Part shown: positions 23,664-34,439 of the stretch, in pieces
Position numbering within the stretch: position 1 is the stretch's first letter
How the letters are laid out: every line of letters begins with the position of its first letter
Origin: Symsagittifera roscoffensis
Taxonomy: Eukaryota > Xenacoelomorpha > Acoela > Convolutidae
Assembly (NCBI RefSeq): GCF_963678635.1
Contig: NC_087069.1
Span: forward strand, 25,780,303-25,844,302
Direction of reading: 5' to 3'
DNA length: 64,000 bases
The notes under the pieces: generated by a model
What the model saw: only the letters and a program-made list of their open reading frames with translations
Databases searched by the model: none
What the model was told of the DNA's origin: nothing
Made by a program: the position numbers and the translations under genes

Positions 23664-24059
23664 TAAAAAATATCCTGCTCTATGCATGTTTTATGCTATC
23701 ATTGAACCTTTAACATCCGTATATAGCCAAATATGAAATCATACGTAAAAAAATATATGTTCTCTCTAACAAAATTTCCGATCAGGCGGGCTGTTTTCTT
23801 ATTCTGGGTCGTCAGATGTTACCTAATTTTTCCCATAAATTTCTAGTTCGCATCGGTGGAAAAAAACTTGAGTGAAACATTCGCATTCAATTTGTTTGTT
23901 TGTTTGCTAAAAACTTGTGCATAATACTTTTCATACCAAAATGATTAGCAAATAATTTAATTAGATGTTGAGCCTTTGTGAGTACAATTCAAACGAATTA
24001 TGCCCGGCTTTAGGATGATCAAAACAACCACAAACAGTTTGTTTAAAATTTCTTGAGTT

Positions 24060-24330
24060 TTTTATAATTGGCTTGACTTGATTTTTCTTGCTTCACTTCC
24101 AGCAACGAAGTTGGAATGCCAGCTATGCTAAAAGCAACACAAGTTGCAGTTCTGGGGCCAATATACGCGACTTGAAATCAGTAAAATCAGCCATTTGTGG
24201 CCTTAGTAACTCAAAATGTGCAAGTCGCGACCTTCGCGACCTAAAAAATAAGTTGCGACTTTGTGCGGCCCAAAATTTTGTGCGACCAAAAATTTGTGCG
24301 ACCTAAAAAATAAGTTGCGACTTTGTGCGG
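24060..24330. repeat. GTCGCGACC-rich repeat, copy A
   Basis: It shares TATAATTGGCTTGA, GCTTCACTTC, TACGCGACTTGAAATCA and AAGTCGCGACC blocks with 25185-25460. The motifs GTCGCGACC and GCGACCTAAAAAATAAGTTGCGAC are strongly GC-palindromic compared with the surroundings. The array spacer ends inside this repeat at ATGCT (24125-24129). Confidence 0.6.
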
Positions 24331-24339
24331 CCCGGAATT

Positions 24340-24780
24340 CGATATATCGGAGTAGGTCATTATCGAATATCAAAATCATGACAGTATCGATATATCGATA
24401 TTCTTCGATATGATCGATATTTTGCTCAAAAATGAAGTGATTTAGTTTTTATTGCCGCCGACACAGAAAAACCTGCCGGCCTAATAAGATGAATAATTGA
24501 ACTAAGACAAGCAAGAGCGCAGGGCGCAATTTCAAAAATCTTTCTAACATTGAATACATCAAATTTTCATTCATTTTTATATTTAAAACACGAAAGTATC
24601 AAAAATATCGAAAATATCGAAATATTTCACTTTTTTTATAGAAAGTTCATTATTACTGTGTCAAAATTATCAATATCGATATTTATATCGAAAACTGCCT
24701 TTCGAAAATATCATGTTTTGCATCGAATATTGATATATCGATAAAAATATTGATATCGATCGTATTACCTGATTACGCCG
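24340..24780. repeat. Degenerate CGATAT-rich block
   Basis: There are many overlapping copies of ATCGATAT, ATATCGAAAATATCG and TATATCGATA, which are largely self-complementary. No reading frame is credible here (the 64-residue plus frame is a by-product). It could be an expanded simple repeat within the duplicated unit. Confidence 0.6.
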
Positions 24781-24839
24781 ATGTTTTTTTAAGTTGACAA
24801 TGCGTTGTTACCTTATTGGCGGTACCTAAAGTGCCTTTT

Positions 24840-25870
24840 TCTTTTATTTTGGGCTTTTTTTGCGAAATATCTCTTTTAGTGTGTTTATCGGTCGCCCGCC
24901 TTGCCCCGGGTCTTCCAAATTGAGTTGCGCATCTCGGCCCAGGTTTTATGGAAAATTAAAATCGCTTACGACTCAAGACGCGCACCTCGGCCCAGGTCCT
25001 CAGAGGAAAAAAACGTCATTTTCGACCAGTTCTTGTAAAACGCTATCAGCTTAGAACTTTTTCTTATGTCAGGAATGCTCTTTATTGTATCAATTTAGAA
25101 TTGGAAAAAGTAAAATATTCATAAACAGTGTGCCAAAAAAGTTCTTCGGAAATTCATAAGTAATCTTTAGCGTCCGAGGCTTCATCATTGGCTTGATTGG
25201 ATTTGCTTGCTTAACTTCAAGCACTGAAGTTGAAATTTCCACTTTATGGTGATAGAAAACGAGAAGCAGTTGCCGGGCCAACGTACGCGACTTGAAATCA
25301 ATATAATTTGTTTAATCAGCAGGTGCGACCATCACGACTCCAAACGGGCAAGTCGCGACCATCGCGACCAAATAGCTTAAGTTGCGACTATGCGCGACCA
25401 AAAACTTTGGCTCCAAAAATCGCAATTAGCGCGACCGAAAACAAATTAATCATGACCACGGTTTGCTATTTAAGCTTTGAATGTTCGGGTTGAAGTGGTC
25501 AAGTTATGTATCAACCGTATGGGTCGAACGATGTCGTCTCTCGACTCTCTTTTTGTCGAATTAGATTTTGGGTCTTCACTCACTAATGAACGTTCCTTGA
25601 TTTTTCACAGGTTTGAAACACACAGCCATGCTTATTTGGGTTGGAATGCGTTGTTGACTTGTTCGTTGTATTTTGAAGTGCATAGTTTTTTGGTGCCTGG
25701 ATCTTTCGAAGTGTGCCTTTTTATTTGACCATCGGTCGCGCACCCGGCCCGGGTCGCACTTTTTAAGTTGCGCAACTCGACCAGTGTTGCGCACTTTGAG
25801 TAGCGCACCTCAACCTGGGTCTTCTAGAAAATTAACGTCATTGCGACTTAGAAAAAATTCAAATTGAGCG
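24840..25870. repeat. Second half of diverged ~1.1 kb tandem duplication
   Basis: Block B at 24880-25060 (GGTCGCCCGCC...CCGGGTC, GTTGCGCA, CTCGGCCCAGG) recurs at 25725-25870. Block A recurs at 25185-25460. The order A-B-A'-B' with ~1.1 kb and ~0.85 kb steps indicates a diverged tandem duplication. Small open frames here have no family likeness. Confidence 0.5.
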
Positions 25871-25918
25871 TGCCAGGTATATTGTTGAACTTGACCACCT
25901 GTTGTACACTGAAATTTT

Positions 25919-26077
25919 CTATTCGGCAGATTTTAGACTTTCGAAGGATTGGTTTCGACAAGGCAGTACAGTTTCTTCGCGATCGCTATCATACGAAATG
26001 ATTTCGCTTAATTCTTCACTAGCAACCCAGTCTTCTTCAATCAATCGGCTCACAAAAAAGTAGTTGTTCTGAGCAAG
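25919..26077 (-). CDS. Candidate alternative last exon of NERD/helicase/ankyrin gene
   Basis: The minus strand from an AG acceptor (AAATAG|CTTGCTCAG) reads 52 codons open to a TAG. The product starts LAQNNYFFVSRLIEEDW and continues with an acidic tail (SEELSEIISYDSDREE). The codon pattern looks coding. It can be joined in phase 0 to exon 4 if that exon is cut at the donor AAT|GTAACT (exon 4 end at 26229). The competing reading is that exon 4 runs to its own stop at 26172 and this stretch is 3' untranslated or chance. I cannot decide between them. Confidence 0.35.
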   Translation of the reverse strand, partial: LAQNNYFFVSRLIEEDWVASEELSEIISYDSDREETVLPCRNQSFESLKSAE

Positions 26078-26171
26078 CTATTTAAGCAAAGAAACTTTGA
26101 GAAAATTAAAGTTATTCCACATAGTGAGTAGGCTCGTGAAAAGTTTAGCACATCTAAAGAACATAATAGCA

Positions 26172-26523
26172 TTAGAGCTGACTTTTATTAGAGTAACCAC
26201 ATAATTCTGCAAACTCTTTTATAGTTACATTTCGTCCATTTAGTGTATAGACGCTTTCGAGGAAAATCTTCCTTCTCGTCTGCTTTTCAAGGAGCACTTC
26301 AACCAAATCCGAATCGTCGTAATTCAAGGCGAAGTGAAGCGCATTTTTCCCCATGCATGTCTGAAGCAACAACTTGTCAGGGAATCCAGCCTGAAACAGA
26401 AGCCTGAACACATCTGGAGGGCAGCGGCAGTAGCTGACGAGACAGAGAAGAGTGACGTCACCTCTAGTTAAAAGAGGGTAAAGACCGGACAACTCCTTCT
26501 TTTTTTGTTCTTCCAGGTTCAGT
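26172..26523 (-). CDS. Exon 4: ankyrin-like C-terminal exon
   Basis: It follows a TTTGGTTTCAG acceptor and needs two incoming bases. The incoming AG from exon 3 gives AGA (Arg) and restores the frame. It encodes about 117 residues with ankyrin-repeat features: GDVTLLCLVSYCRCPPDVF, then GKNALHFALNYDDSDLVEV and LLEK, then NGRNVTIKEFAELCGY. It ends in TAA, and an AATAAA (minus, at 26184-26189) lies just inside the stop and could serve polyadenylation. The open frame upstream of the acceptor is not needed. Ankyrin repeats bind protein partners, and no partner can be inferred. The exon is placed in the gene because phase and domain type match across ~14.4 kb. Confidence 0.5.
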
Positions 26524-26894
26524 CTGAAACCAAAACGACAACTAATACAAGTTGGAATACTCAATTGCTGCGCAACTAGCACAGGAAATTTCCTATCCCG
26601 ATCACTCACAAATAAAGAAGTAAGTATGGCTTTTAGAGTAGTATGTTCTCTTCGCGCGATCGTAGGTAACTCGTAATGATTCGAATTGTATTAATATAAT
26701 TTGTAATAACAATTGCCTTTGTTCAGTTTGGAATTATTTCGGAACCGAAGTATATAGCGAGCCGCGAGCGATATCAATTGCGAATTGTTTTCTTAACCCT
26801 AGAACTTTCTGAAATATTTATTTTTTAATTTGAGCTCTAAACATCAGTAACCGTCAGAAAAGATATCAGATGTTATAACAGTTCAGTTCTCATG

Positions 26895-27060
26895 TAGCAA
26901 TATGTTTAATTCAACGCCAATTGTCTCGATCAAATTTTTTTATGTTCTGCGCTCTTTTGTTTCAGTGTGCGCCAGACAAAATAGCAATCACAAGGTCAAC
27001 GCAGCAGGTCCTCAGACAGAACCAAAGACTTCACAAATAAACTCAAACTTGTCCCTATGT
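26895..27060 (-). repeat. 3' LTR-like segment of second Gypsy element
   Basis: It shares long blocks with 30668-30840, including CTCTTTTGTTTCAGTGTGCG and ATAGC(A/G)ATCACAA. The outer edges are uncertain and no target duplication was identified. Confidence 0.5.
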
Positions 27061-27833
27061 CATTTCGACGTTAGATACCGGCCCTCTCCCTGGGTTCGTT
27101 TAGCGACTCCTTCTTGCCTCTTTTTATCCTTGAGGTTGATCATTTTCGGCTTTAGATGCCGGCCCTCTCACTGGGTTCTTTTAGCGACTCCTTCTTGCTT
27201 CTTTTTATCCTTGAGGTTGATCATTACGCCACACATTTTGGTGGCCCCTTTTCGCTGCCTCGTCCAACGTCGCGTGGGTTCACCAAGTTCCCCTTATGTT
27301 CAAAAAGTCGGTTACCGATGTCCCCGCTCACTCATTTTCCGAGGATTCGGTCGTAAAGTTTCTCCTACTTTCGTCCCCAACTATTTCCTCATTCGTCGTT
27401 TTCTCTTCGCTAATCGCATCCGTCCGTTGGTTCTCGTCTTCATCTTTGCTGTACTCGTCGCTGCTCGTGCCAATTTTTCGTCGCATTTTTCTTGTTGCGC
27501 TCCTCTGCCCCCGTAGACACTAGTTTTTTCTGTGTTTCTCGTTGCGGCTGTTCTGCTCCGGTCGGTAAACTTATCTCTTTCTCCGCCGGTTCGGCCATCT
27601 GCATTGTTACCGCTCGTTTTTCCTTGGCTTTCGATCTAAAGGAAACAACGCTTCATCTTAGTAGAAATCCTTTTTTCAATTGAACCGTATGTGGAGTTAT
27701 TTTCTTCGATTTTACTAAATAGACGTTTATACTTCCATGGATCTTTCGCGTTTCTGAACTCGGCTTGTTGGTACACAATAGTAGTAGTCTTGTGTCGTTT
27801 CAGCAATGATGGTGCGCTTTGGTGTGACAGCAC
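27061..27833 (-). pseudogene. Polyprotein C-terminal tail with duplicated 84 bp unit
   Basis: The minus strand is rich in Lys, Arg, Glu and Gln codons (polypyrimidine on plus), like the basic tail of Gypsy polyproteins. A direct repeat of about 84 bp at 27079-27230 encodes two copies of MINLKDKK(K/R)QEGVAKRTQ. The minus frame 27833-27636 (KRHKTTTIVYQQ...) leads into this tail from the integrase. Stops break the reading. The 204-residue plus frame over this stretch is a low-complexity shadow. Confidence 0.45.
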
Positions 27834-27865
27834 TGCATCCGTTTCGCCAGCTCGTGCTCGGCTAG

Positions 27866-27938
27866 TACTCGAGGTTCAGTACTCGTCTAGTACTCGTCTA
27901 GTCTAGTACTCGTCTAGTCTAGTACTCGTCTAGTCCTC
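27866..27938. repeat. Minisatellite, unit about TAGTACTCGTC
   Basis: Five to six tandem copies of (TC)TAGTACTCGTC lie within the element. The higher-order doublet TCTAGTCTAGTACTCG is visible. It has no coding value. Confidence 0.7.
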
Positions 27939-28079
27939 CTATTCTGTGGGACATACACTAAATCACTTCTCTTCTACCAATCCAAATTCATTACGACTTC
28001 TGGCCCTCCACTCGCATCATCTAAACATTTTAATTTATGGCTAATAACATAGATCCAATCGAGCTTTTTCAATGAATGA

Positions 28080-28700
28080 CATTTTTTTCGTCAGATTTCG
28101 GAGTCCGGTATTAGTCTCTCTTCCATGAAACGCCTTGAACGGTGTTAAATTACTTCTAGAGTGTGGTACGAAACGTAATGCGCTAAACGCTCTTGATATC
28201 ATCTTTTTTAATTTTGAGTTTTTGTCTTCTCGTAGTCATGTTAGAACCTAATTTTTCGTTTAGCCGATGGTTCTTTCGACCATACCTGTAGTGCATGAAC
28301 TTATACCAGAGGTTTATAAGTTTGTTTCCTTCTTAGCTGCAAAAATTTAGTATTTTGTTCAAGAAGAACCCGGACGCATGGTCCAGATGTAGTTTCCTTG
28401 GGTGCCCATGTGTTTTGATATATTTCCTCAGGGTTTTTGGAGCGTTTTGTGAATTGTAGCTTGAACAGACATAAGCCGAAGCAGACATCACGAAAATTCT
28501 TCCACCGCTACTAAAACATATAGTCTTTGCCTTCTTACGTAGTTGACTGGGCCCCCAAGATGCAGTGGACTAAATTGTTCGGTTGCTTATGTTAATAAGT
28601 GCTATCTAAGTCTTCTTTCGGTATATCTGGTATGGGATTTTTATATGCTTTCAAGCAGTGTTTGAAGAACTTTGCTGTAGTTGATGGGACCCATACATCT
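28080..28700 (-). pseudogene. Second Gypsy: integrase fragment
   Basis: The minus strand near 28430-28200 reads KYIKTHGHPRKLHLDHASG, followed by FFLNKILNFC. It aligns in layout with the second catalytic region of Gypsy integrases (I..FG.P..I.SD.G..F.S). The Asp is present here, but stops interrupt the frame before and after, so this is a relic. Confidence 0.5.
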
Positions 28701-28818
28701 TTCGCCGCTGCGAACATCTTGTCCATCTTGTGATGGTTGGAGCGCAGTCTGTTTAGGATTCACGTGTACAAGACCTTCAGGATCACCAACCGGCGATTCA
28801 TCCAGAGTCAGTTCTCTC

Positions 28819-29040
28819 TTACTGAAAAATCGTTATAGAGCTGCACGTTGTACTGCCCGTGCCAGGTGACAACTTTTTTTGCCCTTGAATTTTTTGGTCA
28901 CTGATACAGTCTCTGATGGTCTTCAGTATTGGGTCCATTTCAAGGTTGGCCTCCACGAGCTTTACGTTCGGTTTTTCCGAGATATCTAGCTTTTTCACGA
29001 TTCGGTATTTTTTGGGGACCATCGGGTACGCACTTTTCAC
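28819..29040 (-). pseudogene. Second Gypsy: linker before integrase
   Basis: This 73-residue minus frame contains PMVPKKYRIVKKLD and DPILKTIRDCISDQK. The second of these resembles the spacer ahead of the integrase zinc finger, where a 'DP.L..I...I' pattern is common. No catalytic function is expected. Confidence 0.35.
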
Positions 29041-29689
29041 TATTTACAAGGGGGCAAGAGAGACCCGGGAACTGGTTGGGGAAGGAAATGATGGTAATCA
29101 TTTACTTTGAAGCGCTCGATTTCAGTTGAAGCTTTTGTGGTGGGAAGTATTACTTCGATGGCAGAGTCTGGGCTGAGACTAGGGAAATGATTTAGCACGT
29201 GATTGAGGACACTTTTAGATTCATATTTCCTGTTTGAGTTGACGCACTTGCAATTGTTGAAGTTTTAGCCGCATAGTATTTTTCTGGCGAGTTGTAAGTT
29301 GACATTTTAAGGACAGAGGATTTCAACTTTTGATTATTTGAGCAACTGTAATTAGCTGACTGAGAACAACGTTTGACTTTGGTTGAGTTGTATTTGCATT
29401 TATCCATGGGTATGCGAATACGTCGCTTCTGACTGGCTGATCGTCAGTTGCATGCTGTCACGCTCTCTCGCGAATGTGTATGCATCATTTTACAGTTTGC
29501 ATATTCAAATTTTTCAAAATCCGATTGAACATGTGTCTCTCGCGTGGTCGGAAGCATGATCGTACGCCCTCAATCACCGGTTTTTTTGGAGTTTTTTTGC
29601 TGTTTGATCTCTAGGATTTAACTGGTCCTGAGGATATAGGGCTTCATTAATCATCTTGATTTAAGCTGCATTAAAATTTGCGTCATAGT

Positions 29690-30042
29690 GGGCTGCGTCC
29701 GGTGCTGCTGCTGGGGGAAAACGTGATAAATAGTCAGTCATGCCTATTTCTGATCCATGGTGGTTTTCTACTGTAAAAAGGTAGGGTAATAAGCGATCGT
29801 ACCACCAATTTAGTCTACTTGAAAATGTTTTTTTTTTACTTTAGAGCTAAGAGATTTTTCTGATCTGAGAGGAGTGTAAACATTCGCCCGTAAAAATAGT
29901 TACGAAAGGGTTTGGTTGCCCATATTACAGCAAGTTGTTCTTGTTCGTTTGTCGATTTTTTTGTTGCCGCCATAGGATATCTAGAGGCAAATGATATTGG
30001 ATGCTGCCCATCCGAATCGTTCTGCTCTAAGACGGCCCCCAA
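29690..30042 (-). pseudogene. Second Gypsy: RNase H
   Basis: The minus frame 30042-29836 shows GAVLEQNDSDGQ, HPISFASR, EQEQLAVIWATKPFRNYFYG and FTLLSDQKNLL, the typical Ty3/Gypsy RNase H run. A shifted frame just below continues with NWWYDRLLPYLFTV and ends GMTDYLSRFP, the usual RNase H terminus. The SDQK replaces the commoner TDHK. One frameshift separates the two parts. Confidence 0.75.
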
Positions 30043-30348
30043 ATTGTCGTGACTGGCATCGCATACTATGCGAGATTCCCGAAATTTCTCGATTTGTTTG
30101 AAATCAACAATAATCTTGACCCACCATTCAAGCTGCTAAAACGGGTTGTCGCATGCCGGCGTCCAAATGATTTCTTTTTTTTTTAAATTCAATAACGGTC
30201 GAAATGAAGAGCCAACTTCTTCTAGTTTTGGTAAAAATTTATTTAGATCTTTCACCGCCTGAGTCCGAATTTATGGGCTTTAGATTTTTGACCGCCTGAG
30301 TTTTTCTGACCAACAGTGTTATACCGTCTTCCTCGATTTTGAACCTAA

Positions 30349-30642
30349 TCATTCACATTCGCTTCTAAAGAATTCAAATTTCCGTAGCTTCAGAGCAGCA
30401 TTGGCTACATCCAGTTTTTTCGGGACTTCGTGGACTTTCGCAGTGTGTTCAGTTTTTCTGCCCTTAGAGACAGCTAATATGACGTCTATAATTGCGTTTG
30501 CCTGAAAGAAATCTTTGAGTTTGGTGTCTATTAGTTTTTGAACTAATATATAGGTGACTTCGGCGTGCACGCATCCCAAAGTGTTATAATAATCAATGGA
30601 TTCTTCTCCAACCCCCACTTTTCTTTCTGCTGATTGCGCCAT
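30349..30642 (-). pseudogene. Second Gypsy: truncated N-terminal/RT fusion
   Basis: This 97-residue minus frame starts MAQSAERKVGVGEES. From about residue 50 it reads as the RT palm/thumb (VILAVSKGRKTEHTAKVHEV, then LKLRKFEFFRSECE). The join of an N-terminal piece straight to RT implies a deletion of gag, protease and most of RT. YVDD is absent. Confidence 0.55.
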
Positions 30643-30667
30643 GGTGTAGGTGTGAAAACACGAGGTT

Positions 30668-30840
30668 AAATATGTTTATGTCAAAGGCAACTGTATCGTT
30701 CAAAATACTTTTGTTCTGCACTCTTTTGTTTCAGTGTGCGCCAAACAAGATAGCGATCACAAATTCAATGCAGCAGCTCTCCGTACGGAACCAAAAACTT
30801 AACATATTATCACGAAACTTGTTACTATCTCAGCTCAAAA
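30668..30840 (-). repeat. 5' LTR-like segment of second Gypsy element
   Basis: It is the partner of 26895-27060 and lies directly upstream (minus) of the truncated open frame. The edges are approximate. Confidence 0.5.
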
Positions 30841-31059
30841 ATTGCTAGTTGACCAGTCGAGAACTTTTAAACTACGTGCACAATCATTTGACCACATTCT
30901 TGAAATGTTGGACTAAAATTTATTCCAAAATTCAAAACAAATGACGGAAAAAGTGTGCTTGCGTGGCTTTTTTCTTTGGGCCATTTTTGATTTTTTAACT
31001 ACCAGATTTGACTGAAGTCTTGTAGAATCAAAAATTTTGATTCTTTAGGCCAAAATTAA

Positions 31060-31330
31060 CAAAAGTCCTTGAATTTGGGCGAAGTCCTGAATGTTTCGAT
31101 AGGCGTTTAAACTCGATGAAATGGTTTTGATTGCTTTGAAACGTCATAGAAACGTCATAGAATATATATTTAAAAAATTGGAAACGTTTGAAAATTTTCT
31201 TAAATTCATTACCCAATACGCCATGAAAAGCGCGAAAAGAAACAATTTGCGTCTGATAACGTATTATTGAGAGCCAATTGCCAGCGTCTGTTCGATTTGG
31301 ATTGATTTATTTTCCCGCTAAAACTTTAAA
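31060..31330 (+). repeat. Dispersed repeat family, partial copy
   Basis: It begins GGGCGAAGTCCTGAATGTTTCGA and contains TTTGCGTCTGATAACGTATT. Both blocks match 43204-43620, and the first also matches 57990-57250 in reverse. No coding content was found. Confidence 0.5.
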
Positions 31331-31439
31331 GAAATTGATTTGTATTTATCCATTCTTAAATTTTAGTCGTCTAAATAGTCGTCATAAGCTGAAATTATGG
31401 AAAACAAGTCAAAAAGATCGCCAACGTTTAATCCAATCG

Positions 31440-33420
31440 GTGTCCAACTTATGTCAGTCATCTAGCCTGACAAAAGAATCGACAGCTAAATACTGATACT
31501 TCTGGCAGTCACATTAGGGCACCGCAAGATTTACCTCAACACATATGCTTTTCTTGATACAGGAACTACAAAAAGCTACAAATGGCAACAGGCAGCACCA
31601 CACCTACAGCTTGATAAATCCAACCATCAAATACAGTTTCCAAAGCAAGTTTCTTCAATTTACAAACAAGTAACGCTAAGATACAGAACATTACAATCCT
31701 TTCATTTGGAAATGTTTTTTTTTTGCGTTTGAATTGCAAAGTGATCTAATGAAAGAGGTCACCAACCTCAATGCAGTGGTGTTTGAAAGATTGCACAACA
31801 TCTGCAGCCATTGAGACCACCTCAAGAATATATGTTTCTTAGACTTCAACAACAACGACGTCGCCCTTGTGATTGCAGCGGAAGATATCAACTTCAGCCC
31901 CAAAACCATCATCAAAGAATACCAAAATGCTCCTCGATTAGCCCTTGCAAGCCCAGGACGGATAAAAGTAGAACCAATCAACGCCATTACCAATTTCTCG
32001 AGCCGTTAGGCAGCGGCGACTTCAATACAGTACCAACGGATGACAAATAATTTCCGGAAATCTGACAAATGGAGTCATACGCCACATCGTCCGAAAAAAC
32101 AATGTCTTCCAAGGAAAGAAAGCTATGGAAACAGTTCGGAAAACTATATAAAAATACGGCCATCGCTACCAACTCAGATTTTTGTGGAAATTTGAGGCGA
32201 ATCGGCCGAACAACTACATAGCAGCAATTGGCCACTATCACAGGACAAAAAGACAACTGAGAAGAGTTCGAAAAGGCTCAATCTCTCCTAGACGAAAATA
32301 CAATTGACAAAAAAATCACAAAGATTATATAAGGAAGTTACAGCAAGACGAAATACACGTCAGCATGAAAGACTTTACTCGAACAAGTTTAGAACTTTCC
32401 GTGATTTATTTGTTTCTCACTGGAAATGATTTTTTCTGCAATCTACAGAAATTAATTGCTCATTTTGGTGGACAAAAAGAACCCATCTTTACCAAATTTG
32501 ACGGAATGTACATGCAGATTTTTGTTAATTTCGAAGAATTTTCGAGTATGATCGATACGTATTCGGAGCCATAGGCTCTCTTGCTTGAACAAAGTACGCA
32601 TTAACACATTGCCCAGTCCACAACGCAGAAAACTATCCCTCCATAAGAAAAATTGTATGCGAGAACTTCTACATGGAAGACTTTTTCGAAGCCATCGAAG
32701 ACATCGACACAGCAGTAATAAAAACTGACACATACTACCACAAGGAAGCTTCAACCTAGCGAGCGATCGGAGAATTCCGCAAATAACAACAGAAGATCAA
32801 AGATCTAAGATAATAGAAGAAATCAAGGACCCCAAGCGCTTCATGCGCAGTTCGGGAAAACTATGTAGAATAAGTAACGATACACTCAGCTTCAACAATG
32901 ACAAATTACACTAATTCATCAAGATTAAACTGACACAACGTAACTTACCACTTGCAGCCCCATTTATTTTGACCCAATTAGAATATTACAGCAAGAAATT
33001 TGGAGAAAACGATTGATCTGGGACGACCAAATATTATTTAATTGATACGGAAAATTCCCAAAATCTCGACAAAAAAAACAATCTATAGACGGCGGAAATA
33101 CCTTGACAATCTACAGAAAAAAACGATTGTAAATACCTCGACACTACTTTAGATACAACTATGACAACCTCGAACTTCATGTGTTTCCACGAACTTCACG
33201 TGCTGCGACGGGGAGGGCTTAGCAGCAGTCCTTTATTGTGTGCACAGAAACAGTGCCGCTCAGTAAATCAGCACCGAATTTGTTCTGGCAAAAAATGGAG
33301 TACAGAACAACAGCACTTCGATGAATACAGTGGCCCTCGTTTTCTAAAAAATGCGTTCGACGGAGAACAGTTCACTTTTAGTCAATTTTTTTAGATAATT
33401 TTGAATACAACCGATACCTG
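31440..33420 (+). mobile_element. BEL/Pao-like retroelement pol relic
   Basis: On the plus strand, in broken frames: about 31850-31990 resembles the BEL protease/connector (VALVIAAEDINF...APRLALASPGRIKVEP). About 32500-32730 is RT-like, with a VFGAIGS stretch followed by NFYMEDFFEAIEDI, where YMED stands in the place of YVDD. About 32960-33060 reads YFDPIRILQQEIWRKRLIWDD, as at the BEL RT/RNase H boundary. About 33165-33290 (LELHVFP...TVPLSKSAPN) is RNase H-like. There are stops and at least three frameshifts. It lies in intron 3 of the helicase gene, antisense to it. No LTRs were found. Confidence 0.6.
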
Positions 33421-34439
33421 GACAGGCTACTGAACGATACCACAAACTCTTAGCTAATTGGAATCAGTTGTAAGTTGATGCAATCGAGATAAAGAAAACG
33501 CGTATTATACTAATTTCTAAGACTCCAACGTGTTCTAAAACTCGAACATGTTAGCCAAAAAATTGATTTCTTGTATAGCACAAAAATCACCAAAAAATAT
33601 TTCGCGGATTTTTTTTTATAGAATACTCGAACTTTTTAATTAGTTTTCGAGTGCAAACGAATGTTATACTCAAACTAAATTTTTTTCAAAGTTTTTCCGT
33701 TTCTCTAGATAACTTTGTTCAAAGATGCTCAAAAAAAAAACCCATTTTTTTAAATTGCAATACTATATACAAGTTGGGTAATGCATGATCAAAAAAAGTT
33801 TTAACCTCAAAAGTTTAGCAGCTTTGAACATTTTTGCTATAATTTTCTTACAATTCTGCAATCCACTGAGTTTTTCTCCGAATCAATATGTCTTTCTAAA
33901 TTGTTAAAATATATGCATTTTTAAGGCTAACAAAAAGATATGCGATTTTTCAAATATCACTGCATTAAAATAGAGTAATGCTGACTAACCACTTTTTGTT
34001 GATTCATGAACCGATGCCTAATTTTCAAAACCATTCTATGAACTGTAACTGTATGTTTTTGCTTGAAGGTCATCTTGAAGTTTTTAGTTTCAAATATTGA
34101 TGTCAGCTGTTTTCATTTTAGCGTTTTGTTCTTCGGTGATTTTTTGTTACTCCAAAAATTCTTTTAGATGACTCATGTCTAGGCTTTTATGTGACTGTAC
34201 TGTATGTGGTCATCAAACATGCTGATCTAGCTAAAAAGAAATCATAAAAAAAACATATATGTAATTATTTTTTGTTGTGTGAGCTACTGCTTCGCAGTTT
34301 TGCCACAAAAATAATCTGAAAAAAAATCTATGCTCAAAACAGTTTTTTGAGCGGTTTTGTCATAAATTTCAAAAGATTTCTGAGCGGTTGGCTTAGCCAA
34401 TATTCCTCAATTTGTTATTTCAAACCAGCAACTTGAGCA
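33421..34439. other. AT-rich intronic DNA, nothing recognised
   Basis: There are long A and T runs, with no open frame of note and no clear repeat partner in the window. It is read as intron or decayed repeat. Confidence 0.4.

Larger units (their letters stand above)
1231..24129 (-). mobile_element. Tandem array of about five Ty3/Gypsy-like elements
   Basis: The block repeats one minus-strand retroelement head to tail. Read on the minus strand, each complete unit runs LTR, gag-like region, protease/linker, reverse transcriptase (RT), RNase H, linker and integrase, then the next LTR. Integrase cores start at about 5294, 8855, 14428 and 19621, giving steps of 3561, 5573 and 5193 bp. The step lengths differ because of internal deletions. 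Units 3 to 5 look near-identical, while unit 1 is a diverged subfamily. Every coding region carries stops or frameshifts, so no unit looks autonomous. About 470 bp of non-element DNA lies between some units and again at the right edge, which points to duplication of the locus and not to independent insertions. Confidence 0.85.
26895..30840 (-). mobile_element. Second Ty3/Gypsy-like element, decayed, in intron 3
   Basis: It is flanked by similar ~165 bp segments at 26895-27060 and 30668-30840 (TTCTGC(G/A)CTCTTTTGTTTCAGTG shared), taken as LTR remnants. On the minus strand it holds RT end, RNase H, linker, integrase and a C-terminal tail. It is a different family from the 1-24 kb array, since the RNase H and linker sequences do not match. 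The 5' part is shortened, because RT follows the LTR almost at once. Confidence 0.65.

Noticed and set aside
1231-24129. CRISPR-like or satellite interpretation of the array
   Set aside because: The unit is 3.5-5.6 kb and contains RT and integrase sequence. It is a retroelement array.
24340-24780. Telomere or centromere satellite
   Set aside because: No regular monomer and a length of only ~440 bp.
26902-27516. Plus-strand frame of 204 residues
   Set aside because: It lies over a pyrimidine-rich stretch whose minus strand encodes the basic tail of a Gypsy element. Composition (Ser, Leu, Phe, Arg) is typical of a shadow frame.
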